Shown here piece by piece: positions 55,722-63,611 of a DNA stretch of 64,000 nt (positions within the stretch are counted from its first letter, which is position 1; each line of letters begins with the position of its first letter). Position numbers and translations under genes: made by a program. The notes beneath the pieces are model-generated. The model ran no database searches. It was given only the letters and a program-made list of their open reading frames with translations, and was not told where the DNA came from. Source of the DNA: Segatella paludivivens DSM 17968 = JCM 13650 (GTDB lineage: Bacteria > Bacteroidota > Bacteroidia > Bacteroidales > Bacteroidaceae). Location: contig NZ_KB890630.1 in the NCBI RefSeq assembly GCF_000373185.1, forward strand, positions 45,857 through 109,856. The letters are read 5' to 3'.

Positions 55722-56654
55722 TTATGACACGATATAAATATCATTCAGTTGCTTCTCAAGTAAATCAGGAATCATTGTATCATCAAAAGTTGCACAATTA
55801 TAAAATAAATTCTTTATCTTTAACTTGCTTTCAATTATGATTGATGAACAGATAGAATGCATTACACTAGATATCGTTCGATCAAATAAGAAATGTCCCT
55901 GCATTAACTTGTAAGCATCTTGATCATTACAATTATATCTACAGAAAACAATATCAGCAGCCTTCATAGCTTTTTCATATTTGTCGAAAAGAGGCTTTAA
56001 AGTATTATCATTATGATATTCATCAGAGAATGATGTAAAATCTTCACTATAAGTATTATTGCGGAATTTAAGCGAATTCACGACCCTTTTAAAATCCATG
56101 ATAGTAAAATCAGAACATGTATTGCTTATAATGGATTCGTTTTTTGCCGCTACAAATAAAAGCAACAAATCATATATCGAAAAAGACAACTGCTCTAAGA
56201 AATTCTGATAATCGAAAGAGGAATCATTCTTGGTTAATTCTTTTTCTATTTTTGAAAGATTATCAGGATGACACAATACATTTTCAATAGAGTAATAAAC
56301 CGTGTTTATAATATATTTATCATCACGTAGTGTATTGGTGTATACATGATAATTATCTATTACCAAATCATAATCAGCATCCACACATATAATAAAATTC
56401 TCGCATAATTGAGAAGCCCATTTCATCAAAGCATCCTTCCCATTATGCGTAGTAGTTGCGCCTTTACTATCTATTACTTTGTTAGTTGCAATACTAAAAT
56501 TATATTTGTTATATTTGGAAAGTATTCTTTTCCAAAATTCGATATCATCATCACCTTCGACAAGGACTTTTACTGGTATTAGAGTATTCTGTTCTCTGAA
56601 GTATTTTGTATTATAAATATAATCTTTAGTTATATATTCTTTTAATTCCATCAA
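55722..56654 (-). CDS. DUF4435 TOPRIM-like nuclease effector (AriB-like, PARIS-type system)
   Basis: A 310-residue protein with VKVLVEGDDDIEFWKRIL near residue 30 and FIICVDADYDLVIDN near 90. Glu33 and Asp92/Asp94 form the acidic triad of a TOPRIM-fold metal site, the mark of DUF4435. In PARIS anti-phage systems this protein (AriB) is held by the ATPase partner and, when phage anti-restriction proteins are sensed, acts as a toxic nuclease that cleaves host tRNA. The length matches AriB. It follows the ATPase after six bases. Identity as PARIS is from family pairing; the trigger here is unknown. Confidence 0.8.
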   Translation of the reverse strand: MMELKEYITKDYIYNTKYFREQNTLIPVKVLVEGDDDIEFWKRILSKYNKYNFSIATNKVIDSKGATTTHNGKDALMKWASQLCENFIICVDADYDLVIDNYHVYTNTLRDDKYIINTVYYSIENVLCHPDNLSKIEKELTKNDSSFDYQNFLEQLSFSIYDLLLLFVAAKNESIISNTCSDFTIMDFKRVVNSLKFRNNTYSEDFTSFSDEYHNDNTLKPLFDKYEKAMKAADIVFCRYNCNDQDAYKLMQGHFLFDRTISSVMHSICSSIIIESKLKIKNLFYNCATFDDTMIPDLLEKQLNDIYIVS

Positions 56655-56660
56655 AACAGA

Positions 56661-57581
56661 TTATTTACTAGTCGTTATCTTATCCATTTCTGTAACCATT
56701 TGTCCCCATCCATTAAGCAATATACCAGGAGAATGAGTAGTCATAATTATCTGACAATTTGGATTAAGTTTTTCTATATTTTCCAAAAGAGTCTCTTGCC
56801 ACTCAATATTTAAAGAGATCTCTGGTTCATCCATTAATAAGATATATTCCTTATTGACTTCTAACAGTACAGTAAGCATTATAATAAGATATTGCTTTTC
56901 TCCAGAAGACAATTGTTTTACACCTATTTTCTTCTCCTTATTTGTAATAAATTCCAACTCATTAGATTTCTCATTTATTTGTTTTCCTGAGAACGAAAAA
57001 GCTTCATTTATTATTTTCACAAAAAGATCCTTAGCTTTATTAATTTTACTCAGTCTCTCTAAATCAATTTTATTTTCTTCCTGTATCGTTTTTGTTATTT
57101 CTACAGATAGATTATAAAGATAATGTCCATATCCACTTACAAGTTTATCAAGCTTCAGATCAAGCAAATTTCCATTCGCCATTCTGTCAAATGTCGCTAT
57201 TTTATCTATAAGCACAAGATCTCTGAAATCATCATTACCTAGCTCTATATCATCCTTTGTTGCAACATACTCATGTACAATTATAGGGACAGGCTTATCC
57301 TTTTTGGTAACATTATTAGATACTATATAATTTCCATCCTCTCTCGAATATGTATATTTATAGCCATCTGTAAAGTTAATACGAAGGCTTGAAATATGCT
57401 TATTTTTATCAATAGATTCTGTTTCTTTTATATGAGTATATATAGTGTCCAATATTGTAGATTTAAAAGAACCATTCCGTCCTGCCAAGATATTCACATC
57501 GTGGGCAGTATTAGCATTCAAATTCCAATGAAAATCATATTCATCGAAAAGTCCTTCTATCATAAGTTCTTTTATCTTCAT
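56661..57581 (-). CDS. AAA/ABC-like ATPase of a PARIS-type system, with altered P-loop
   Basis: A 306-residue ABC-type ATPase (AAA_21 group). The P-loop at 34-41 reads GRNGSFKS: the glycine that normally precedes the lysine is Phe39. The signature LSSGEKQ is at 224-230, Walker B LLMDEPE at 248-254, and the switch His in TTHSP at 281-285, so all other motifs are intact. AAA_21 plus DUF4435 in two genes is the PARIS II arrangement, in which the ATPase senses a phage trigger and releases the toxin. It is shorter than most AriA proteins. A promoter with a palindromic operator lies upstream. Confidence 0.8.
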   Translation of the reverse strand: MKIKELMIEGLFDEYDFHWNLNANTAHDVNILAGRNGSFKSTILDTIYTHIKETESIDKNKHISSLRINFTDGYKYTYSREDGNYIVSNNVTKKDKPVPIIVHEYVATKDDIELGNDDFRDLVLIDKIATFDRMANGNLLDLKLDKLVSGYGHYLYNLSVEITKTIQEENKIDLERLSKINKAKDLFVKIINEAFSFSGKQINEKSNELEFITNKEKKIGVKQLSSGEKQYLIIMLTVLLEVNKEYILLMDEPEISLNIEWQETLLENIEKLNPNCQIIMTTHSPGILLNGWGQMVTEMDKITTSK

Positions 57582-57623
57582 AATTTATAACTCATTATAT
57601 AGTAATAAATAATTTTATTTTCA

Positions 57624-57660
57624 GATTACAAATGTAATCAAAAAACTTATCATAATCAAT
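57624..57660 (-). promoter_or_regulatory. promoter and palindromic operator of the PARIS-like pair
   Basis: On the minus strand TACATTTG (57636-57629) fits TAnnTTTG with TTG about 21 bases before it. The -7 box lies inside the palindrome GATTACA-AA-TGTAATC (57624-57639). A further half-site GATTACA occurs at 57685-57691. A bound dimer would directly block the promoter. Confidence 0.55.
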
Positions 57661-57807
57661 ATTTCATTAGAATATTTATTATCCGATTACAAAAAGATGC
57701 CTACTCTTCACGATAAATTATCATTAGGAATGTGTGTTTTCATGCACACTTTTAAAACGTTGAGCGTTGTTTATTTCCTTTGTCTCCTTAATTTATTATA
57801 TGAATAT

Positions 57808-58087
57808 CTAGCTGCACTCAATATAGTTAAAGTAAACTTGACTCTGTATTCGTTTGCAAGATATTTAAATTCTTTCAATATCTAGCTACACTCAACATAG
57901 TTCAAGTAAACGTGACTCTGTATTCGTTTGCAAGATATTTAAATTCTTTCAATACCTAGCTGCACTCAACATAGTTCAAGTAAACTTGACTCTGTATTCG
58001 TTTGCAAGATATTTAAATTCTTTCAATATCTAGCTGCACTCAACATAGTCCAAGTAAACTTGACTCTGTATTCGTTTGCAAGATATT
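57808..58087. repeat. tandem array with exact 74-bp period, about four units
   Basis: Units beginning CTAGCTGCACTCAACATAGT start at 57808, 57882, 57956 and 58030, each exactly 74 bases apart, the last ending in ATATTTT at about 58087. Each contains CAAGTAAACTTG (arms CAAGT/ACTTG) and TTCGTTTGCAAGATATTTAAA. Units differ by a few substitutions and no indels. No conserved reading frame spans them. It lies between the PARIS-like promoter and array B. Confidence 0.9.
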
Positions 58088-58149
58088 TTCGTGAGAACGG
58101 TCGTTTATTATATAACCAGTCTTGCACGAGCACCATTCATCTGCGTCAT

Positions 58150-58934
58150 CTTCATGCAAGAGTACTCAAGCTATCACAGGGAAACCACAATGTCTCCCGC
58201 TGATCTCGCAGATTCACGCAGACGAACCCCCAAACCACACGAACTACAAAATATCTTTCTCTGCGAAATAATGCAGCTTTGCTGCATTCCTCTGCGTAAT
58301 CTGCGCTATCTGCGGGAAAATAATCACGCAAGAGTACTCAAGCTATCACAGAGAAACCACAATGTCTCTCGCTGATCTCGCAGATTTACGCAGACAAAAC
58401 CCTAATAACTACAACAACTACAAACTGTCTTTCTCTGCGAAATAATGCAGCTTGCTGTATTCCTCTGCGTAATCTGCGCTATCTGCGGGAGAATATTCAC
58501 ACAAGAGTACTCAAGCTATCAACAAAGAAGCCCCGCTGATCTCGCTGATTTACGCAGACAAAGCCCTAATAACTACAACAACTACAAACTGTCTTTCTCT
58601 GCGAAATAATGCAGCTTGCTGCATTCCTCTGCGTGATCTGCGCTATCTGCGGGAGAATATTCACACAAGAGTACTCAAGCTATCACCAAAGAAGCCCCAA
58701 TGTATCTCGCAAATTTACACAGACAAAACCCCAAAACCACACGAACTACAATATATCTTTCTCTGCGAAATAATGCAGCTCTGCTGTATTCCTCTGCGTA
58801 ATCTGCGCTATCTGCGGGAGAATAATCACACAAGAGTACTCAAGCTATCTACAAAGAAGCCCCGCTGATCTCGCTGATTTACGCAGACAAAGCCCTAATA
58901 ACTACAACAACTACAAACTGTCTTTCTCTACGAC
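58150..58934. repeat. tandem array B: four units of the ~165-bp repeat, same orientation as array A
   Basis: CTCTGCGAAATAAT occurs at 58259, 58433, 58597 and 58761 (periods 174, 164, 164), with a partial fifth unit breaking off in CTTTCTCTACGACG at about 58934. Units are near identical to those of array A. Array B begins inside a unit (ATGCAAGAGTACTCAAGC), as expected if the arrays once were one and were split by insertion, or spread by recombination. Confidence 0.9.
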
Positions 58935-58987
58935 GTCCGAATCCTGTATTTTTCAACAGAACACTTGCATAGTTATGAAAAATTTAT

Positions 58988-59124
58988 TACCTTTGCGTCA
59001 CTAACTGGTCTTGGAAAACGAAAAATCTAAAAATGTTTGAAAAAACATACATAACATACATTCTAGGGTTAAATCGTTTATAATCAGCACGTTTACTTAT
59101 GTATGATATAGGCATATCATACAT
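58988..59124 (+). promoter_or_regulatory. promoter and leader hairpin of the VapE-like gene
   Basis: TACCTTTG at 58988-58995 fits TAnnTTTG with TTG about 21 bases earlier. In the 200-base leader is a perfect 11-bp hairpin ATGTATGATAT / ATATCATACAT (59099-59124, 4-base loop), followed by two further CATACATG copies. The same ATGTATG motif recurs before the HU gene. Confidence 0.55.
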
Positions 59125-59197
59125 GTTTCATACATGAATCATACATGGTCCTCAACCGATTTCTACGACAAAACAGAAAACATAATTAATTCACAAA

Positions 59198-61282
59198 ATG
59201 AAAACATCAATAACCCGAAAAGAAAAGGGTGAAATATTCTTTACAAGAATAGAACTAAAGACTATCTACGAAAACATTACATCTGGCAAATATGCCGATG
59301 AAGTAAACAAGGTAAGAGAGGATTTTCCACTCACATTCCTTCACAATGGACCAAAATTCAACGAACTTGATTCTGTGAAAAAAGCTAGAAACATTTGTTT
59401 CACCGCCGAATGGAAAAAGACAGAAGGACAAACCGTCATTGATAACTTCAATGGACTTATTCTCCTTGAGATTAATCGACTTGCTGATGAAGATGAAGCT
59501 AAAAAAACACGTGACATGGCGGCACAAATCCCTTACACACTGATGACTTTCGTGGGAATAACAGGTTGCTCTGTGAAAATAGTTTGTCGGGCAACAATGC
59601 CTGATGGCAAACTACCCGATGAAGACAAACAGACTTTCATCACCGAAGCCTACCGTAAACTGCATTATATCTATAGCACTCAACTGCAGATGTCAATAGA
59701 CAAAATTCCACCGACGCTGGAATCCTCATGCTGCGTGTCTGTAGACCCCGAAGCAATTATTCATGAGGATGCAATACCACTGGTGATAACAGGTAATGAA
59801 CTAACGCCAAATCTCAAACCGCTAGTTATGCCACAAAAAGCTATTGAACTACCGATCTTCAATGAAAGGACAAAGTTGCAGACGAATCAGATGCTTTTTC
59901 ATTATTGCTTCATGGATGCACTCAATAAGATACGTCTTGATGATGAGGAATACAAAGTTCACAATTTCCTCAACACCCTTGCTAAATACTGTCACGAATC
60001 CGGACTTCCAATGGGAATGTGTGTCAAACTCACAAAGTATAACTCTGAGTTCGGTAGTGATGAACTTCTTGTGGAAAACATCTTCATGGAAGCATATCAT
60101 AAGGAAATAGAAAAATTCTATCCAGAAAAGCATCTTTCAAAAGTTCAACTCATGGCATTTAAGCAAGAGGCATTTATGAATACCTTCTATGAATTCCGCA
60201 AAAATATCATTTCTGGGAAAAACGAATTCAGATATAAGGATGGCTACGAATATTCTTTCCGACCAATGGAAAAGGAAGATAGATACACCATGACACTGAA
60301 AGCATTGAAAATGGGACTTGAATCATGGGACAAAGACCTTGACCGTTATCTTGACTCTACACTCATACCCTCTTACGACCCTATCAACGACTATCTTGTT
60401 AACCTTCCAAAATGGGATGGAAAAGACCGTGTAGATGAGTTTGCAAGAAGAATACCAACTGATAATGCCGATTTTACACATAACTTCCATGTTTGGATGC
60501 TTTCAATGGTTGCCCATTGGATGGGACGAACTCAGAAACAGGCAAATGCCATAGTTCCACTATTCATCGGTACTCAGGGATGTGGAAAAAGTTCTTTCTG
60601 CTCAATCATTCTGCCGCCTGAACTTCAGGAATTTTACAATGACCGCATCAACTTCAAGAACGACACATCTATGTTTATGGGCCTCACCAATACGGCATTG
60701 ATAAATATCGACGAGTTTGATTCTGTTAGTTCTGGCAAGCAACCGCTTTTGAAATACCTTATTTCAACTCCTACGGTTAGAATGCGAATGCCATATCAGG
60801 CAAGCATCTCCAATCGCCGACGCTATGCCAGTTTCGTGGCAACAACCAACAATGTAAAACCGCTAAAGGATCTAACCGGTAGCCGTCGTTATCTATGTAT
60901 TGAAGTAAATGGCAACATAGATTTCACCACTCCCGTAGAATACAATCAACTCTATGCTCAACTAGTTGCAGAAATTGCTTCTGGTGAACGATATTTCTTC
61001 AACTCCGACGAGAATATGAAGATCATGGAAGATAACAAACCGTTTGTTGAAATAACAGATATCGAACCAATCATTGACAGTTTGTTCCGTGTGCCGAAGC
61101 CTGGCGAGACACCACAAGAATTGTCTCTTCCTGAAATTATAAACATCATAAAGACATATTATAAGTTGATAGCTTACGACCGCAAGACACTCGCAAATCT
61201 AGGACGCCTGTTGTCTAACCGTGGATTTGAAGCAAGAAGAGTAACTGTTGGTATGAAATACAAAGTTATAGTAACGGTATAA
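59198..61282 (+). CDS. VapE/VirE-family primase-helicase-like protein
   Basis: A 694-residue protein. The N-terminal half matches the VirE/BT4734-type N-terminal domain (related to archaeal-eukaryotic primase folds), and the C-terminal half is the virulence-associated E ATPase: Walker A in LFIGTQGCGKSSF near residue 458, Walker B in TALINIDEFDSV near 502, and the arginine finger region NRRRYASFVATTNN and DLTGSRRYLCIEV. Such proteins occur in phages, satellites and integrative elements, often acting in replication. In Bacteroidetes it is usually followed by an HU-like gene, as here. Its own terminator lies at 61290. Confidence 0.9.
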   Translation: MKTSITRKEKGEIFFTRIELKTIYENITSGKYADEVNKVREDFPLTFLHNGPKFNELDSVKKARNICFTAEWKKTEGQTVIDNFNGLILLEINRLADEDEAKKTRDMAAQIPYTLMTFVGITGCSVKIVCRATMPDGKLPDEDKQTFITEAYRKLHYIYSTQLQMSIDKIPPTLESSCCVSVDPEAIIHEDAIPLVITGNELTPNLKPLVMPQKAIELPIFNERTKLQTNQMLFHYCFMDALNKIRLDDEEYKVHNFLNTLAKYCHESGLPMGMCVKLTKYNSEFGSDELLVENIFMEAYHKEIEKFYPEKHLSKVQLMAFKQEAFMNTFYEFRKNIISGKNEFRYKDGYEYSFRPMEKEDRYTMTLKALKMGLESWDKDLDRYLDSTLIPSYDPINDYLVNLPKWDGKDRVDEFARRIPTDNADFTHNFHVWMLSMVAHWMGRTQKQANAIVPLFIGTQGCGKSSFCSIILPPELQEFYNDRINFKNDTSMFMGLTNTALINIDEFDSVSSGKQPLLKYLISTPTVRMRMPYQASISNRRRYASFVATTNNVKPLKDLTGSRRYLCIEVNGNIDFTTPVEYNQLYAQLVAEIASGERYFFNSDENMKIMEDNKPFVEITDIEPIIDSLFRVPKPGETPQELSLPEIINIIKTYYKLIAYDRKTLANLGRLLSNRGFEARRVTVGMKYKVIVTV

Positions 61283-61289
61283 TCAACCA

Positions 61290-61324
61290 GCGCAACGAAA
61301 ATAGAATCACCTTTTTCGTTGCGC
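61290..61324 (+). terminator. terminator after the VapE-like gene
   Basis: A perfect 12-bp stem GCGCAACGAAAA / TTTTCGTTGCGC with an 11-base loop begins eight bases after the stop codon. Confidence 0.8.
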
Positions 61325-61328
61325 CTTT

Positions 61329-61427
61329 GAGTGATAAGGCCCATATTACTCAACAGCGTATGTAGGTTTGCAGAGTAATAAGGCCCTTATTACTCTATTT
61401 CATGTATGTTTTTAGACTATCATACAT
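61329..61427. promoter_or_regulatory. paired palindromes and ATGTATG inverted repeat before the HU gene
   Basis: Two related palindromes, GAGTGATAAGG-C-CCATATTACTC (61329-61351, imperfect) and the perfect arms GAGTAATAAGG / CCTTATTACTC (61373-61395), start exactly 44 bases apart. They are followed by ATGTATG (61402) and CATACAT (61421), the motif also present in the VapE leader. This looks like a multi-site control region. Confidence 0.55.
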
Positions 61428-61507
61428 AAGCTAACAAACTGAACAACAAATCGTTACTCGAAAACATGTAGGATATTGAATTTTTTAATCTAAAAAAAAA
61501 TAATTTT

Positions 61508-61894
61508 ATGGCAATACAATGCACATTGGAGAAGTCAAGAACTGACGAAAAATATTTCGCAAGAGCTAGAAAGACTGGTAAAGTCGGTATGAAAGAAATT
61601 GCCGAAGAGATACAAAAGAACTGCTCTGCCACATGCAGCGACGTGACTTTGGTATTGACAGAGTTCATGGATGTAATCCGCGACCACCTTCTTAATGGAG
61701 AAGAAGTCACAGTAGAGGGTTTCGGCAGTTTTCACATAAGAGTAACAAGTGACTCCGTGGAAAATCCAGCCGACTTCAAAAAATCAAACATCAAAGGTGT
61801 CAACCTCAATTTTCGCCAGGAAGCCAAGCGAGATGCAGTTACATGGAAGCTAACACATAGTTTAACAGACAATGCCACTATAGAAATTCGATAA
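61508..61894 (+). CDS. HU-like DNA-binding protein
   Basis: A 128-residue HU/IHF-fold protein. KVGMKEIAEEIQKNCSATCS gives the N-terminal helices and GEEVTVEGFGSFHIRV is the conserved HU beta-arm base. The long C-terminal extension (NLNFRQEAKRDAVTWKLTHS) and a longer N-terminus are typical of the Bacteroidetes HU-like group found next to VapE genes. It likely binds and bends DNA of the element. It has a dense palindromic region upstream. Confidence 0.9.
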   Translation: MAIQCTLEKSRTDEKYFARARKTGKVGMKEIAEEIQKNCSATCSDVTLVLTEFMDVIRDHLLNGEEVTVEGFGSFHIRVTSDSVENPADFKKSNIKGVNLNFRQEAKRDAVTWKLTHSLTDNATIEIR

Positions 61895-62056
61895 AAGCTT
61901 TAGTTCTTCGAGCAGATCTTACGAGAAGCTTACGTACGAAAATAAAAACTATCTTAACTATAATATATCAAAAGCCTATTATAGTATGATGAGTTTATAA
62001 TTACTTCTTTCTACAGAAACAGCTCCAACAAAAAGAACACGTTACATTTTTTTTAT

Positions 62057-62064
62057 TATATTTG
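62057..62064 (+). promoter_or_regulatory. -7 promoter box (TATATTTG) of the repeat protein
   Basis: TATATTTG fits TAnnTTTG, 82 bases before the start codon. Confidence 0.6.
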
Positions 62065-62145
62065 CAACGTACAATATGACTATAGGTATAGAAAAACAAT
62101 AAATGAGGAAACACCCCATTCGTATAGTAATCTAAAACTTAAAAT

Positions 62146-62532
62146 ATGTCTAAGTTTGCATTAAAAGCTCTTGGTGGCGAGAGTGGAAAGTTTTTGAGCC
62201 ATGCAAAAAATGAAGTTTGGTTACAAACAGGTAATCAAGGTGTTGGTGAAGTTTTCAACATCATAGAATTGCCAAAAGGCAGAGTTGCATTAGAATGTCT
62301 TGGGAAAGAAAAAGGTAAATACCTCTCACACACATTAGCAAAACTTTTATTACAAGATGGCATCCAAGGTGAAGGAGAGGAATGGATTTGCGTTGATAAA
62401 GGCAATGAAAACGCTACATTTGAATGCGTAGGCAAAGAAACAGGTCTATATTTATCACACGCTCTAGATCAGATGTGGTTACAACGCGGCTGTCAAGGAG
62501 AAGGTGAGCTATGGGCTAAAGAAAGACCGTAA
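62146..62532 (+). CDS. three-repeat beta-trefoil-like (fascin/lectin-like) cytoplasmic protein
   Basis: A 128-residue protein made of three tandem repeats of about 42 residues. Each repeat shows G-KFLSH, G-KYLSH or G-LYLSH followed by VWLQTGNQGVGE, LLLQDGIQGEGE or MWLQRGCQGEGE. Three equal units with a GxYLSH and QxxxQGxGE core suggest a threefold beta-trefoil like fascin or ricin-type lectins. There is no signal peptide, so it is cytoplasmic. I know of no characterised protein with this exact repeat. Own promoter and terminator; adjoins the HU gene. It could bind sugars or proteins, but no activity can be assigned. Confidence 0.6.
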   Translation: MSKFALKALGGESGKFLSHAKNEVWLQTGNQGVGEVFNIIELPKGRVALECLGKEKGKYLSHTLAKLLLQDGIQGEGEEWICVDKGNENATFECVGKETGLYLSHALDQMWLQRGCQGEGELWAKERP

Positions 62533-62546
62533 GACCTCTAACTAAA

Positions 62547-62583
62547 AATAATAGCCTTTCATTATTAGTGAAAGGCTATTATT
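62547..62583 (+). terminator. terminator after the repeat protein
   Basis: A perfect 15-bp stem, AATAATAGCCTTTCA with its complement at 62569-62583 and a 7-base loop, 15 bases after the stop codon. Confidence 0.85.
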
Positions 62584-62757
62584 TAAAGAAATTCAGTTTC
62601 TTCTTTAAAGAATATCGGCTGTTATATATGGTCTATACAGCACATCCAATTGTTATCAGTTTACAATCAGTGAAAGCCTTAATTCCGTGCTTTATTCCAG
62701 CCCCGTGTGATGTCTTCACATCATTAATTTCATTTATGTTTTTGATTATATATCCCA

Positions 62758-63063
62758 TTATGGAATCATATAGCCGACATCATAATCATCTGGTCTATCA
62801 AACATTCCATCTTTCATATACTTGTACAATCCGGTCAACTGCCATATATCTCTTTTTCTCAATTCTGCCAACGGAACGATTTTACGTTCAGTCCATTTCG
62901 GTTGACATTTCTGCATATAGAATGTAAGTTCTTCTAATTCTATCGAATCTTTGTTTTCCACCATTGTCTTCACGAAATCGTATAGTTCTGGATCAGGAGA
63001 ATCATAATAATCAGGTTTTTTCACAAGCCAAGCTTCCAACTTAGCAATCGTTGCTTTTTTCAT
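62758..63063 (-). CDS. hypothetical protein, 101 residues
   Basis: Not recognised. The protein is mostly helical and charged: MKKATIAKLEAWLVKKPDYY, then a helix around ELYDFVKTMVENKDSIELEE, and near the end WQLTGLYKYMKDGMF followed by DRPDDYDVG. No signal peptide, membrane helix or known motif. A TACCTTTG box lies at 63089-63096, 26 bases upstream, supporting a real gene. It stands alone between two terminator-like structures in the accessory region. Confidence 0.55.
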   Translation of the reverse strand: MKKATIAKLEAWLVKKPDYYDSPDPELYDFVKTMVENKDSIELEELTFYMQKCQPKWTERKIVPLAELRKRDIWQLTGLYKYMKDGMFDRPDDYDVGYMIP

Positions 63064-63088
63064 TTTGTATTATTTGTTTTTAATTATA

Positions 63089-63096
63089 CAAAGGTA
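63089..63096 (-). promoter_or_regulatory. -7 promoter box (TACCTTTG) of the 101-residue protein
   Basis: Minus-strand TACCTTTG matches TAnnTTTG. The next 430 bases (63097-63527) are AT-rich with no supported gene or structure. Confidence 0.5.
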
Positions 63097-63527
63097 CGGT
63101 TTTTTGACCACCTATACAAGCTATATGCTTGTTGAATATTACACAATACCATATTGATATTCATGATTATATTTTACATAATATTGGTAACTTCCTGATG
63201 ATTAGTCATATATAAGCAAACAAAAAAATATAATTATACTATTTTTTCTCATAAAATAATATATTCAAACTCTGATATAATAAAAACGAAACAGTAATTT
63301 TGCACGAATGTTTACTATAAATCTGTGCAGAGAAATATCTACCAACTGTTCTATTTTAGAAGGGTAAAATCTTAACTTTATCTAAATACAAATATTGAAT
63401 TTTAATTCTTTCAACAAACAGAATTAAAACTGATATTATAAAATACTGCGCACATAAAGAATAACACTGTGACATCCTAAACCTCATCTTAATATTTACT
63501 CAGTAAAGTGAAGCATAATAAATTTAA

Positions 63528-63594
63528 TTAGGAGTATTGACAATAAACTTGCTGCTAAGTGCACATTAGAGAAATCTATTGTAAACACTCCTAA
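63528..63594. repeat. 67-bp structured inverted repeat
   Basis: Arms TTAGGAGTATTGACAATA and TATTGTAAACACTCCTAA pair at 16 of 18 positions; the loop contains a second short inverted repeat, CTAA-GTGCACA-TTAG. It lies just downstream of the last minus-strand gene and may be its terminator, although the T run is weak. Confidence 0.6.
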
Positions 63595-63611
63595 AAAAGG
63601 GGGTTAGTTAA

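Noticed and set aside
54876..58375. Open frames of 60-100 codons inside the repeat arrays
   Set aside because: They change frame between units, contain repeat-derived low-complexity sequence, and have no start signals or family features.
54790..58934. Repeat arrays as CRISPR
   Set aside because: Units are about 165 or exactly 74 bases and repeat through their whole length; there are no unique spacers of constant size and no cas genes.
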